Shown: positions 29,225-39,391, counted from the first letter of the stretch. The stretch: 64,000 bases of DNA from Photobacterium sp. CCB-ST2H9 (GCF_023151555.2 NZ_CP100425.1:2232001-2296000); one strand, 5' to 3'. Numbers and translations: made by a program. Notes: generated by a model from the letters alone, not told the origin.

Positions 29225-29247
29225 GTCCTTTTATCCAGGATTAAAGT
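29219..29247 (+). promoter_or_regulatory. tyrP sigma-70 promoter
   Basis: TTGACA, a 17-bp spacer, and TAAAGT. Transcription should start near 29254, giving a leader of about 255 nt before tyrP. Confidence 0.75.
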
Positions 29248-29317
29248 AGCGGCTGAGAATTACAGCTGACAAAATGATTAATTGTTAGTCAAAAATACCG
29301 TATGTTGTACGAATGTT

Positions 29318-29377
29318 ATGAGCAAACACTTCATGAAGACTTATTATCGTCGGCCACAATGGTCGACAGCGTTGTAA
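29318..29377 (+). CDS. possible 19-residue leader ORF before tyrP
   Basis: ATG at 29318, 19 codons, stop at 29377; the peptide MSKHFMKTYYRRPQWSTAL has two adjacent Tyr codons. The ribosome-binding site is poor. Its 3' half overlaps the left arm of the leader inverted repeat, as would be expected of an attenuation peptide, but this is speculative. A 77-codon frame starting at 29302 overlaps it in another phase. Confidence 0.25.
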   Translation: MSKHFMKTYYRRPQWSTAL

Positions 29378-29431
29378 AGAAAGTTGAACAAATCAATTCC
29401 TTCCAACCCGTTACACCATTGTGGCTATATT
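29353..29431 (+). other. inverted repeat with T tract in the tyrP leader
   Basis: GCCACAATGG (29353-29362) and its exact complement CCATTGTGGC (29416-29425) are separated by 53 nt; the right arm is followed by TATATTTTTT. In RNA this is a long-range stem with a terminator-like tail inside the tyrP leader. A further TyrR-like sequence (TGTAAA-N6-TGAACA) lies in the loop at 29373-29390. Confidence 0.5.
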
Positions 29432-29509
29432 TTTTCTTCGGAGAGAATCAGCCTGAACAGCCCCCTCTCCCATCAATTAAACCAATAAAAATACAGGGAG
29501 TTTTCCTCG

Positions 29510-30709
29510 ATGAGCATGAACAAAACGTTCGGTAGTACATTGATAATTGCCGGCACAACCATTGGCGCCGGGATGCTAGCATTACCTCTGGCCTCCGCCG
29601 GGCTTGGGTTTACAACAGCGACGTTAACCATGGTAGGAATCTGGGCACTGATGGTGTACACCGCCCTGCTGATGCTGGAAGTCCACCAGCACGCCGAACA
29701 ATCTGCGACCCTGCATACACTTGCCCGGGAACTGCTGGGGAAAAAAGGCCAGCTCGTGGCAAACTTTGCCATGATGTTTCTGTTTTACGCATTATGTTCC
29801 GCTTACATCGCCGGTGGCGGCGAGCAGCTGCATGACAAGCTGACCAACTGGCTGGGTCTGAATGTGATTCCTCAGGCTGGCACAATCATCTTTACACTGA
29901 TCATTGCCACCATCGTGTCTATCGGTACTCACTCTGTTGACCTGGTCAACCGTATCCTGTTTGCTTTGAAAGTTATTGCGCTGACCGTCATGCTGAGCTT
30001 ACTGCTGCCTCATATTCAGGGCGAGCATCTGGTCGACATGCCGGTTGAGAAAGGGCTGCTGATTTCCGCACTGCCGGTTGTCTTCACCTCTTTCGGATTC
30101 CACGGCAGTATTCCCTCGATCGTGCGTTACGTGGGGATTGATATGAAAGCACTGCGCAAGGTAATGATTATTGGCGCCTCTGTACCGCTGGTCATTTACC
30201 TGCTCTGGCAAATTGCCAGCCAGGGCATCCTGAGTCAGTCACAGCTGATTGACAACGCGAACCTGAGAAGCTTCATTTCGGCGCTCAGTACGCTGCTGCA
30301 CAACCCGATGGTCAGTCATGCTGTCTCTGTCTTTGCAGATCTGGCGCTGGCGACCTCTTTCTTAGGCGTCAGTCTGGGCCTGTTCGACTTTTTGTCCGAC
30401 ACGCTCAACCGTCAGAGTTCGGCATCAGGCCGCCTGCAAACAGCTGTTTTTACCTTCGTACCGCCATTATGTTTCGCACTGTTCTACCCGCAGGGCTTTA
30501 TCATGGCACTGGGTTACGCTGCGATTGCACTGGTTATCCTGGCTATCTTCCTGCCGGTTGCGATGGTTCATGTGCAGCGTCAGCAAAGAAAAGAGGGGTA
30601 TCAGGTGATTGGCGGTCAGCCAGCCTTGTTCATGGCCGCAACAGCAGGTGTCGTGATTATCACAGCGCAGCTACTGCAGATGGTTGGCGTCATCCCGGCG
30701 GTCGGCTAA
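29510..30709 (+). CDS. tyrP: Tyrosine-specific transporter TyrP
   Basis: A 399-residue amino acid permease of the HAAAP family with about 11 membrane helices. The opening GSTLIIAGTTIGAGMLALPLA and the FTSFGFHGSIPSIVRY segment (about 198-213) are typical of TyrP/Mtr proton symporters. The upstream TyrR boxes favour TyrP over Mtr. GGGAG lies about 9 nt before the ATG at 29510. A stand-alone gene with its own terminator. Confidence 0.9.
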   Translation: MSMNKTFGSTLIIAGTTIGAGMLALPLASAGLGFTTATLTMVGIWALMVYTALLMLEVHQHAEQSATLHTLARELLGKKGQLVANFAMMFLFYALCSAYIAGGGEQLHDKLTNWLGLNVIPQAGTIIFTLIIATIVSIGTHSVDLVNRILFALKVIALTVMLSLLLPHIQGEHLVDMPVEKGLLISALPVVFTSFGFHGSIPSIVRYVGIDMKALRKVMIIGASVPLVIYLLWQIASQGILSQSQLIDNANLRSFISALSTLLHNPMVSHAVSVFADLALATSFLGVSLGLFDFLSDTLNRQSSASGRLQTAVFTFVPPLCFALFYPQGFIMALGYAAIALVILAIFLPVAMVHVQRQQRKEGYQVIGGQPALFMAATAGVVIITAQLLQMVGVIPAVG

Positions 30710-30723
30710 TTGCTTCTGGAACA

Positions 30724-30754
30724 TCGGGTCGCTCAAAGCGGCCCGACATTTTTT
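30724..30754 (+). terminator. tyrP terminator
   Basis: Stem TCGGGTCGC/GCGGCCCGA (one G-U pair) at 30724-30732 and 30738-30746, followed by CATTTTTT. Confidence 0.85.
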
Positions 30755-31018
30755 GATACGTGACCATTGAAAAATATGGGTAAGACAACGAGATAAATTG
30801 ATAAGTTTAATTATTAGACAACAAACATCTGTAAATGCATAAAAACAAATAAAACCATCAGTAATTGCATATTTATAGATTACATTTCAATAAATTACAC
30901 AAATATCACACACTGTTTTTGAACAAAGATCACGCTTTATGCCCTGGTACATATATGCGTAACGTATTTTAGGCTATCGTTGAGACATCGAACCTTTAAA
31001 GCCATCCCTTTATCTGGT
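30755..31018 (+). other. upstream region of the PAS-GGDEF-EAL gene
   Basis: Very AT-rich, with no gene. It should hold the promoter of the downstream cyclic-di-GMP gene, but no clear hexamer pair stands out. Confidence 0.4.
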
Positions 31019-32983
31019 ATGAGCCAATCCTTTACGACCTTTGAGCATCTGCAATCCCCAGTATGGGTTTTCGATATCGAAAACAAAGCCATCGTCTGGG
31101 CTAATTCCGCTGCGCTGCCATTATGGGAAGCAGAGAGCCTTCATGAACTGACTACACGGGATCTTGGCCGTGATATGTCTGATGCCGTTGAGGCGACCCT
31201 GAATGATTATCTTCAGATGTTCAAACGGGGTGAAGCGCTCAAACTGTGGTGGAGCTACAGTCCCAAAAGCAAAGTTAAGAATGCATTATGTTACTTTTCC
31301 GGCATCCCTCTGACAGATGGCCGGATGGCGATGCTGGTGCATGTGATCGCCGAAGAAGCCAGCCTGAGACGGGAGCTGGCATTTTCCGACGGTTCCAATC
31401 TGGCATTGCTGTTTTCCTCAGAAGGCAAGTTGCTCAGTGCGAACCGTGCTTTTGTCCATGCGTTTGGCGAGCAGCTTGACAGCCTGGCGACCTTCGTCGG
31501 CGATATTAAACTGGCCCAAAAGTGGCTTCAGGAGGCCAGTGAAGGTGGCATCCTGAACCACAGAAAACTCTGCTGGACCGGACGCAATTACGACTGGTTC
31601 AACATTGACGGGAAATGGCTGGCAGACAAACAACAGCTGTTGCTCAGCCTGGTTAATATCAGCCAGGAAAAAGAGCAGTTGAAGCAAGCCAAATATCAGT
31701 CTGAGCATGATTATCTGACCGGCCTGCTCAACCGTCGTGGCATGATCAACGCCATTCATGCATCTCAGCATACCTCTCAGCCTTATACCCTGCTGTTTCT
31801 GGATATCGACGGCTTTAAGCTGATCAATGACAGCTACGGCCATGCCATTGGTGATAAGATGCTGCGTGCCATTGCGATTCGTCTGAGCGAAATTGTGAAG
31901 TTCAATGGATTGCTGGCGCGTTTTGGAGGCGATGAGTTCATTATTCAGCTTGATCAGCGCCAAATTGATGAGCCAGCCCAGTTTGCCCGTAAGTTGATCG
32001 CCAGCCTGAATAAACCATTCCACCTGAAAGAAGTCGGCGAGCTTTCCATTGGCTGCAGCATCGGGATGGCCAGTTTCCCGACCGATGCCAAGAAGATTGA
32101 AACCCTGATCACTCAGGCGGACATGGCCATGCATCGTGCGAAGCTGAGAGGCCGCAACCGCTGCCACCACTTCTCACCGGAAATGGCAGAAGATCTGTAT
32201 CGTAAAATGACCCTGCGCCATCACCTGACACTGGCGATGGATGCGGAAGCATTCGAGCTTTATTATCAGCCGATTGTCGATTTGAAGAATCACCGGCTCG
32301 GTGGTTTTGAGGCGCTGATTCGCTGGTACGACGAAGATCTCGGTCAGGTTGCACCATCAGAATTTATCCCGCTGGCAGAAGAGACCGGCCAGATTGTTCC
32401 ATTAGGCAAATGGACACTCAAACAAGCCTGCATGCAGTTGTCGAGCTGGAATAAGACATTCGGGAAGCGTTTTACAGTCAGTGTGAACCTGTCACGGGCA
32501 CAGCTCCATGCCAGCCTGGCCACTTACATTTCAACGCTGCTGGTTCAATACGACATTGCCCCATCTCAGTTAGCGCTTGAGCTCACTGAGTCGGCCATGT
32601 TGCAGGAGTACGATGAAGCCAAGCAATGCCTGGTTGATTTGGCAGAGCTGGGCATCGAGCTGCACCTAGATGACTTCGGAACCGGTTATTCCTCATTGTC
32701 TCAACTGCAGAACCTGCCGATCACTCAGGTCAAACTGGATCAGAGTTTCGTGCAGGCGAATACGCAAAGCAGCCGGGCCATTGTGGAAGCAACCTGTGCA
32801 ATTTGCGACAAGCTCAACTTGAAACTGGTTGCGGAAGGGGTTGAAACCCTGGAACAACTTGAGTTCATTCAAAGCTGCCAGTTTGATTACTGTCAGGGGT
32901 ACTACCTGGGTAAACCTATGCCAGCCCATGAACTTGAACGACGCCAGTTCAATCTGTTCAACGCCATCCCGATCGCCAGCTGA
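31019..32983 (+). CDS. PAS-GGDEF-EAL cyclic-di-GMP enzyme
   Basis: A 654-residue cytosolic protein: N-terminal PAS-like sensor (about 5-110) and a second PAS-like region (about 120-215), GGDEF domain (about 220-385) with intact GGDEF at 303-307, and EAL domain (about 400-645) with EAL at 431-433. The EAL catalytic set is complete by eye (VNLSRAQL, ELTES, DDFGTGYSSL, KLDQSF, AEGVE). It may make or break c-di-GMP according to its sensor input. No membrane segment. The start at ATG 31019 was preferred to an upstream TTG (30980). Confidence 0.9.
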   Translation: MSQSFTTFEHLQSPVWVFDIENKAIVWANSAALPLWEAESLHELTTRDLGRDMSDAVEATLNDYLQMFKRGEALKLWWSYSPKSKVKNALCYFSGIPLTDGRMAMLVHVIAEEASLRRELAFSDGSNLALLFSSEGKLLSANRAFVHAFGEQLDSLATFVGDIKLAQKWLQEASEGGILNHRKLCWTGRNYDWFNIDGKWLADKQQLLLSLVNISQEKEQLKQAKYQSEHDYLTGLLNRRGMINAIHASQHTSQPYTLLFLDIDGFKLINDSYGHAIGDKMLRAIAIRLSEIVKFNGLLARFGGDEFIIQLDQRQIDEPAQFARKLIASLNKPFHLKEVGELSIGCSIGMASFPTDAKKIETLITQADMAMHRAKLRGRNRCHHFSPEMAEDLYRKMTLRHHLTLAMDAEAFELYYQPIVDLKNHRLGGFEALIRWYDEDLGQVAPSEFIPLAEETGQIVPLGKWTLKQACMQLSSWNKTFGKRFTVSVNLSRAQLHASLATYISTLLVQYDIAPSQLALELTESAMLQEYDEAKQCLVDLAELGIELHLDDFGTGYSSLSQLQNLPITQVKLDQSFVQANTQSSRAIVEATCAICDKLNLKLVAEGVETLEQLEFIQSCQFDYCQGYYLGKPMPAHELERRQFNLFNAIPIAS

Positions 32984-32994
32984 TGAAAACACAA

Positions 32995-33034
32995 GGCAGA
33001 AGAAAGTTAACGTAAGGTTCAGCCTTCTTCTGCC
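32995..33034. terminator. hairpin between convergent genes
   Basis: Perfect 10-bp repeat GGCAGAAGAA/TTCTTCTGCC with a 20-nt loop, between the GGDEF-EAL stop and the convergent permease. T tracts are weak, so terminator function is uncertain. Confidence 0.45.
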
Positions 33035-33058
33035 CTGTTCTTGGCGATTTTTCTCTGA

Positions 33059-33787
33059 TCATGCCCACATTGGGCTCAATCCCTGCCACATCGCGGCCAT
33101 CCCCGCAAAAGTACAGAGGACCAGCAGCGCATACCGCAACCATTCTGTCTTCACCAGATGCTGGACTTTATAAGCCAGTAAGGTCGTGATGATCGGTGCC
33201 GGTAAAATGAGTAATGCATACTTCAGGTGCCAGACACTGAAATGATCCGTTGCCGACAGCGCTATCAGAGACAAAACACAACTAAACGCAAAATACAGAG
33301 CCAGGTTCGCTCTGAGTTTCCCGGCTTCTGCATGCTGCAGGACCAGCGCCATCGGCGGGCCGCCAATACTGGTGGTCGTTCCCATCAGTCCGGATGTAAA
33401 CCCAGCAATAAAAAGCGCTTTCGGCGTGGGTTTAAACCGCACCTTCATCAGACTAATCAATACAGCCAGCAACACCCCGCCGCCGAGAATCAACGCCAGA
33501 TGCTCAGCACTGATATAAAGCAGTATCCAGCCCGCAACCATAGTACCGGGGACACGACCAATAAACGCCGCACTCATCCCCTGAAACGAAATCTGTTGCC
33601 TGTATTGCCACATGTTGATCAACGCAAGCACCAGACCAACAAAAGTGACCACACCCGGAACAAAACGCGGCTCGAAGAAATAAACAACCGGCGCTGCGAC
33701 AATTGCCATCCCAAAGCCGACGGTACTTTGCACGAAACAACCAGCCGACAAGGCCAGCGCACAATAAATCAGGGTACTGAGTTCCAT
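33059..33787 (-). CDS. TauE/SafE family sulfite exporter-like permease
   Basis: A 242-residue membrane protein with about 7-8 hydrophobic helices and the family features QSTVGFGMAIVAAP near the N-terminus and SIGGPPMALVL in the middle (TauE/SafE, DUF81). The family moves sulfite, sulfoacetate or related anions; the substrate here is unknown. Proximity to cysB (sulfur regulator, two genes upstream) is suggestive only. It starts within the 3' end of the methyltransferase (19-bp overlap) with GGAG upstream, so the two are probably translated together. Confidence 0.85.
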   Translation of the reverse strand: MELSTLIYCALALSAGCFVQSTVGFGMAIVAAPVVYFFEPRFVPGVVTFVGLVLALINMWQYRQQISFQGMSAAFIGRVPGTMVAGWILLYISAEHLALILGGGVLLAVLISLMKVRFKPTPKALFIAGFTSGLMGTTTSIGGPPMALVLQHAEAGKLRANLALYFAFSCVLSLIALSATDHFSVWHLKYALLILPAPIITTLLAYKVQHLVKTEWLRYALLVLCTFAGMAAMWQGLSPMWA

Positions 33788-34989
33788 TCATTCTCCAGTT
33801 GCGCGTGAATCAAAATATTTCGCGGCGTGACAGGCTTTTCACAAAAAGTCCCGACCCGCACCTGATAACCGGCACTTTCCATAAAGATTGTCCGATCATA
33901 AACCAGCCACAACTCCAGTGGTCGCCGGAACACCTGCCGCACCAATTCCATGCGTTCGATTTGATAAAAACGTTTTTCACCGGCCTGCTGCCAATGCTGA
34001 TAGTCCACACCGTCTGGTAAGACAATCCCTTTTTTCTCTGCAGCCCAACGGCAAAAAGCCTCGAACCCTTCATTCAAGAGGGCTTTCTGGACATTTGGAA
34101 CCGGCAAATAGGTCTCGCTGCCGGCCAGCGTCTGCTGCAAGGCATCAAACCCCAACCGGTAACTGACTTCCACAAAGCGCTGGTTGCGTACCCGCTGACC
34201 TGCCGTTACCGTCTCCTGCAATGGCATTTTCAAGTCGTGCTTAGACAGCGTTAGTCGGCTTGATTTCGCATCCGCTGATAAGGGCTGGTATACCGCATTG
34301 CGGATCAAGTGATAGCAGCAGGGTGAAACACTGACAGCCTGCCCTTTTCGGGCCTCAACCTGTTTGAGCAACGTGACATGCAGGTCGCCACAGGCATGTA
34401 AGGCAACCGCATGCTGCTTTGGCTGAATCAGTTGTACACTTTCCGGTGAAAAAGCGTCACCCTGAACAAACGTCATGGGCAGTGAAAGCTGTGCCGCCAT
34501 CTGTTGTCCGTCGTCACATAACGCTTGCTGCCACTCCAGACTGGTCACCGGAGTCTGATGAGCTGCAGCCAGCACTCGTCCCAAATGTCCTTTTCCGGCA
34601 CACCACTCCAGCCACGGCAGCCCATGTCGCGGTAATACACTCTGAAAAGCCTGAATCTGATGCCACTTACGCCCGGGAACGCCTGTATCCAATCCTCTCG
34701 GCAAAGAAGACATCGCATCAGACACTCTGGGCAAAACCGGTAAAGAGGTCAGTTCAAAAAGCGCTGCCGCATCGGGTAAAAACGGTCGGATTGCATCTCT
34801 GAGTTTTTCCGCGTCCTGCAACAGACAAGAAATTTCGTCATCAGAAAGCTGATTCAGCCAGTCTGACAGCGCAGGCAGGTCTTCTTGCCAGGGGTAATCC
34901 CTGCAGGCAAAAGGCATAAACTGCCAGAGCGCACGATGCTTGGTCAGCAGAACATCCAGCTGACGGAAAACTTCTGAATAAGCAGACAT
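33769..34989 (-). CDS. METTL25/RRNAD1-like SAM-dependent methyltransferase
   Basis: A 406-residue protein with a methyltransferase domain at about residues 120-300: motif I LEWCAGKGHLGRVLA (about 147-161), then ALHACGDLH (about 217-225) and SVSPCCYHLI (about 241-250). This HACGDLH plus CCYH combination is shared with Methyltransf_32 proteins such as METTL25. The N-terminal about 110 residues are helical and unrecognised. The substrate is unknown. Its 3' end overlaps the TauE-like gene. Confidence 0.75.
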   Translation of the reverse strand: MSAYSEVFRQLDVLLTKHRALWQFMPFACRDYPWQEDLPALSDWLNQLSDDEISCLLQDAEKLRDAIRPFLPDAAALFELTSLPVLPRVSDAMSSLPRGLDTGVPGRKWHQIQAFQSVLPRHGLPWLEWCAGKGHLGRVLAAAHQTPVTSLEWQQALCDDGQQMAAQLSLPMTFVQGDAFSPESVQLIQPKQHAVALHACGDLHVTLLKQVEARKGQAVSVSPCCYHLIRNAVYQPLSADAKSSRLTLSKHDLKMPLQETVTAGQRVRNQRFVEVSYRLGFDALQQTLAGSETYLPVPNVQKALLNEGFEAFCRWAAEKKGIVLPDGVDYQHWQQAGEKRFYQIERMELVRQVFRRPLELWLVYDRTIFMESAGYQVRVGTFCEKPVTPRNILIHAQLENEWNSVP

Positions 34990-35067
34990 GGTAAACCAGT
35001 GACGAAGAACAGACAGAAAGCCGGTATTTTATCTCATACTCAGCTGCAGAAGTAAGGGACAGAAAAA

Positions 35068-35092
35068 GAAAAAGCCGCGTCTCGCGGCTTTT
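35068..35092 (-). terminator. cysB terminator
   Basis: Perfect 8-bp stem AAGCCGCG/CGCGGCTT (35072-35079 with 35083-35090), 3-nt loop, flanked by A and T tracts. Confidence 0.85.
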
Positions 35093-35117
35093 GATGATCA
35101 TGGTCCGATAAATATGA

Positions 35118-36417
<1,300 letters not shown>

Positions 36418-37179
36418 ATGAGTATTCCTTTAGTGATCGGTCTGGTCGGCCTGCTGTTAGTCCTGGTTGTCGGTTATAACGTTATCATTCAGTATCGCCA
36501 GCAGCTGGAAAGCCAGAAACAGCAGGAACTGGCGAAACACATCGCCGTCATCGACTCCAGCGAAGACCTGATCAGCCATGCTCATCACCTGCCTTACAGT
36601 AAAGACTTACTTGTCTGTCTGAATCACCGGATTCTTTCAGCGCTGGAAAGTATGTACGAAATTGATCAGACGGATCGCTCCATGCCCCAGCGAATTCACA
36701 ACGTCCGTGAACAGATCAAACAGCTTCAGCAGCACTATACGCCCAACGAAATGTCTGGCTTCAAAGTCCCGACAACAGACCGTCAGGCCATTGCCATGCT
36801 GCAGCTCGTGAAACGCCTGAAACAAGTGGTTAAAAGTGAACACAGTAAGGGCCGCCTGGGTACCCAAGCTTTTGTCACCGAAAACGCGCGTCTGGAAGGT
36901 CTCCAGCTGCGTATCAATATTGAAAACGTCGTCAAACGTGCCAACGATGCACGAATGAAGCGTCAGATTGGTACCGCGAAGCAATTACTTCGTAAAGGTC
37001 TGGATGCACTGTCCACCAAGAACCACAATTACGCCAATCAGGCCCGTGAAAAACTTCAGGCCATGCTGGAGGAAATCGACAGCTCTCAGAACCAGACGCA
37101 TGCAAAACAGCGTCAGGAAATGATCGAAAAAGAGCAGGACGAACTGGACGTACTCTTCCAGCCCAAGAAAAAGTGGTAA
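36418..37179 (+). CDS. membrane-anchored coiled-coil protein of unknown function
   Basis: A 253-residue protein that I do not recognise by name. An N-terminal hydrophobic helix (about 3-24, PLVIGLVGLLLVLVVGY) is followed by a Gln/Lys-rich helix and a long, highly charged, probably helical cytoplasmic part (25-253) with heptad-like stretches at about 25-50, 95-110, 190-240. No enzyme motif and only one Cys. The topology resembles cytoplasmic scaffold proteins anchored by one helix. It has its own strong terminator and sits next to cysB; I infer a conserved vibrio gene. Confidence 0.75.
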   Translation: MSIPLVIGLVGLLLVLVVGYNVIIQYRQQLESQKQQELAKHIAVIDSSEDLISHAHHLPYSKDLLVCLNHRILSALESMYEIDQTDRSMPQRIHNVREQIKQLQQHYTPNEMSGFKVPTTDRQAIAMLQLVKRLKQVVKSEHSKGRLGTQAFVTENARLEGLQLRINIENVVKRANDARMKRQIGTAKQLLRKGLDALSTKNHNYANQAREKLQAMLEEIDSSQNQTHAKQRQEMIEKEQDELDVLFQPKKKW

Positions 37180-37196
37180 TCCACGCAATCAAACAC

Positions 37197-37229
37197 AACA
37201 CAGGCCGCATTTCGCGGCCTGTGTTCTTT
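37197..37229. terminator. terminator after the coiled-coil gene
   Basis: Perfect 12-bp stem (AACACAGGCCGC at 37197-37208 with its complement at 37214-37225), 5-nt loop, then TCTTTC. It may also serve the convergent ABC operon. Confidence 0.85.
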
Positions 37230-37243
37230 CTGCGGCAATCTTA

Positions 37244-38476
37244 TCACCCTGATTCCGCTGTCATATGCTCACTGAATACCTTCGCCAGCGTCGCACGTGA
37301 GAGACTGCCCCGTAAGTTCCCCAGACTGTCCAGCACAGGTAACGGCAATTCATTTTCCAGAGTCAGCGGCAGCACGGCTTCCAGTGGTTGTGCACAATGA
37401 ATCGAAGGCAGCGCAATCAGCATCGAAGGTTCAAGACTCGAATCAGGGCGTTCAAGAGCAATGTTTTCCAGTGCATCTCGCGTGATCACGCCCAGACAAC
37501 CCTGCGTATCATCCCAGACATAAGCAAAGTTCATCTGGCACTCGCGCAGAGACTGCAGCGCCTCTGCAACCGTCCCCGGCTCAATACAGGGAGCCGGTGT
37601 CGTCATCACAGCTTCAACGCTCAGCGCTTTTGAACGGTTCACATCCCGGACGAAAGCTTCGATATAATCGTCCGCAGGCCGAAGCAGAATATCGACCGGT
37701 TTTCCCTGCTGAATCAACTGACCGTCACGTAATATCGCGATCCTGTCTCCCAGTCGCAGGGCTTCGTCCAGATCGTGGGTAATAAAGATAATGGTCTTTC
37801 CCAGTTTTGCCTGTAACGCCATCAGCTGCGCCTGCATTTCACTGCGAATCAGCGGGTCCAGCGCAGAAAACGCTTCATCCATCAGCAAAATATCAGCATC
37901 CATGCACAGCGCACGGGCCAGCCCTACCCTTTGCTGCTGCCCACCAGAGAGGCTGGCGGGGTAATGTCCGCCATAGCCGTCAAGACCAACGGTCTCAAGC
38001 CAGTACTGAGCTTTGTCCTGCCATTCTCTCGCCGGCAAACCCTGTATCTGTAAACCATAACCGATATTTTGCAGTACAGTGCGGTGCGGCAGCAAAGCAA
38101 AACGCTGAAAAACCATTGCCAGTCGCTTGCGCCTGAATGCCTGTAATACCGAAGGATTCAATGCGGTCACATTGACGCCGTCGATTTCGACCTGCCCGGC
38201 AGAAGGTTCAATCAGGCGATTGAAATGGCGGATCAGAGTCGACTTGCCGGAGCCGGATAATCCCATCACCACAAAGATCTCTCCCGGATATACGGAGAGA
38301 TTGATATTGTTCAGGCCGACGGTGTGGCCGGTTTGCGCCAGAATTTCTTCTTTACTCATTCCTGTCTGAAGCAATTCGAGTGCCTGCTCAGATTTCGGCC
38401 CGAACACTTTATACAGATTACGCACGTGAATCAGCGGCGTCCTTTGGTCTGCCGCAGCCTTTGATGAATCAGTCAT
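37244..38476 (-). CDS. Glycine betaine/proline-type ABC transporter ATPase (ProV-like)
   Basis: A 410-residue ABC ATPase of the ProV/OpuAA family: Walker A GLSGSGKS (about 71-78), signature LSGGQQQR (about 172-179), Walker B ILLMDEAFSALD, then two CBS domains from about residue 290 to the end, as in osmoregulated betaine importers. The start at 38476 has AGGAAAG upstream; the 27 codons before it lie in the permease gene. It overlaps the permease 3' end by 8 bp. Confidence 0.9.
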   Translation of the reverse strand: MTDSSKAAADQRTPLIHVRNLYKVFGPKSEQALELLQTGMSKEEILAQTGHTVGLNNINLSVYPGEIFVVMGLSGSGKSTLIRHFNRLIEPSAGQVEIDGVNVTALNPSVLQAFRRKRLAMVFQRFALLPHRTVLQNIGYGLQIQGLPAREWQDKAQYWLETVGLDGYGGHYPASLSGGQQQRVGLARALCMDADILLMDEAFSALDPLIRSEMQAQLMALQAKLGKTIIFITHDLDEALRLGDRIAILRDGQLIQQGKPVDILLRPADDYIEAFVRDVNRSKALSVEAVMTTPAPCIEPGTVAEALQSLRECQMNFAYVWDDTQGCLGVITRDALENIALERPDSSLEPSMLIALPSIHCAQPLEAVLPLTLENELPLPVLDSLGNLRGSLSRATLAKVFSEHMTAESG

Positions 38477-39383
38477 GATGCTTTCCTGAAAGGTGCTGTT
38501 GCGTCCGGCGGGCATAGCTTTGTGATATCCGGTCAAAAATGATTGCCAGGGCAACAATCGCCAGCCCGTTCAGCAGCCCCAGGGTAAAGTACTGATTGGT
38601 GATCGACTTCAGCACGGGTTGCCCCAGCCCTTTCACCCCAATCATCGAGGCAATCACCACCATCGCCAAAGCCATCATGATGGTCTGATTGATCCCGGCC
38701 ATGATGGTTGGCATGGCCAGCGGCAGCTGGACCCCGGTTAAGCGCTGCCAGCTGCTCGCACCATAAGCTTCAGCGGCTTCCAGTACTTCTTTGTCAACCA
38801 GCCGGATCCCGAGATTGGTCAATCGGATGACCGGGGGAATGGCATAAATCACCACAGCAATCAGCCCCGGAATTTTACCGATCCCCAACAGCATCACCAC
38901 GGGGATCAGATACACAAATGCAGGCATGGTCTGCATAATATCCAGCATTGGAGTGATCACAGTTTGCGCCCGATCAGAGCGGCCCATCCAGACACCCAAA
39001 GGAATTCCCGCAACGATCGCCATCAACGCAGAAGCAATAATAATACTCATGGTCCGCATGGTATCTTCCCACATCCCGAACAGACCAATCAGGACAAAGG
39101 CAATGATGACACCGCAAACCAGCTTCCAGGAGCGGCTGGCATAGAAAGCCAGTGAGGCTAGGATTGCGATCATCAGCCACCAGGGCGTTGCTAACAAAAG
39201 CTTTTCAAACCCAATCAACACAGAGAGCAGCGGGTCAAAAAACGCTTCAATACTGTCACCGTATTCACGGGAAAACGTTCGGTATGCACCATCAAGCGTT
39301 TTACGAATCGCAAGTAACTGGTGACGATCAAGCTGGGGAAAATCGGAAAACCAGGAAAAATCAGACATCTTTGGTATTGCCAT
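38469..39383 (-). CDS. Glycine betaine/choline-type ABC transporter permease (ProW-like)
   Basis: A 304-residue permease with an N-terminal amphipathic region (1-60) and six to seven membrane helices from about residue 65. The EAA loop is visible as VLEAAEAYGASSWQRLTGVQLPLAMPTI (in pieces, about 203-230) and matches ProW. It forms the channel for the ATPase and binding protein beside it. A hairpin with a T tract separates it from the binding-protein gene upstream. Confidence 0.9.
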   Translation of the reverse strand: MAIPKMSDFSWFSDFPQLDRHQLLAIRKTLDGAYRTFSREYGDSIEAFFDPLLSVLIGFEKLLLATPWWLMIAILASLAFYASRSWKLVCGVIIAFVLIGLFGMWEDTMRTMSIIIASALMAIVAGIPLGVWMGRSDRAQTVITPMLDIMQTMPAFVYLIPVVMLLGIGKIPGLIAVVIYAIPPVIRLTNLGIRLVDKEVLEAAEAYGASSWQRLTGVQLPLAMPTIMAGINQTIMMALAMVVIASMIGVKGLGQPVLKSITNQYFTLGLLNGLAIVALAIIFDRISQSYARRTQQHLSGKHHD

Positions 39384-39391
39384 GGATTGCT

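Noticed and set aside
29302-29535. 77-codon frame upstream of and overlapping tyrP
   Set aside because: No ribosome-binding site, overlaps the tyrP start in another frame, and covers the structured leader; more likely non-coding leader.
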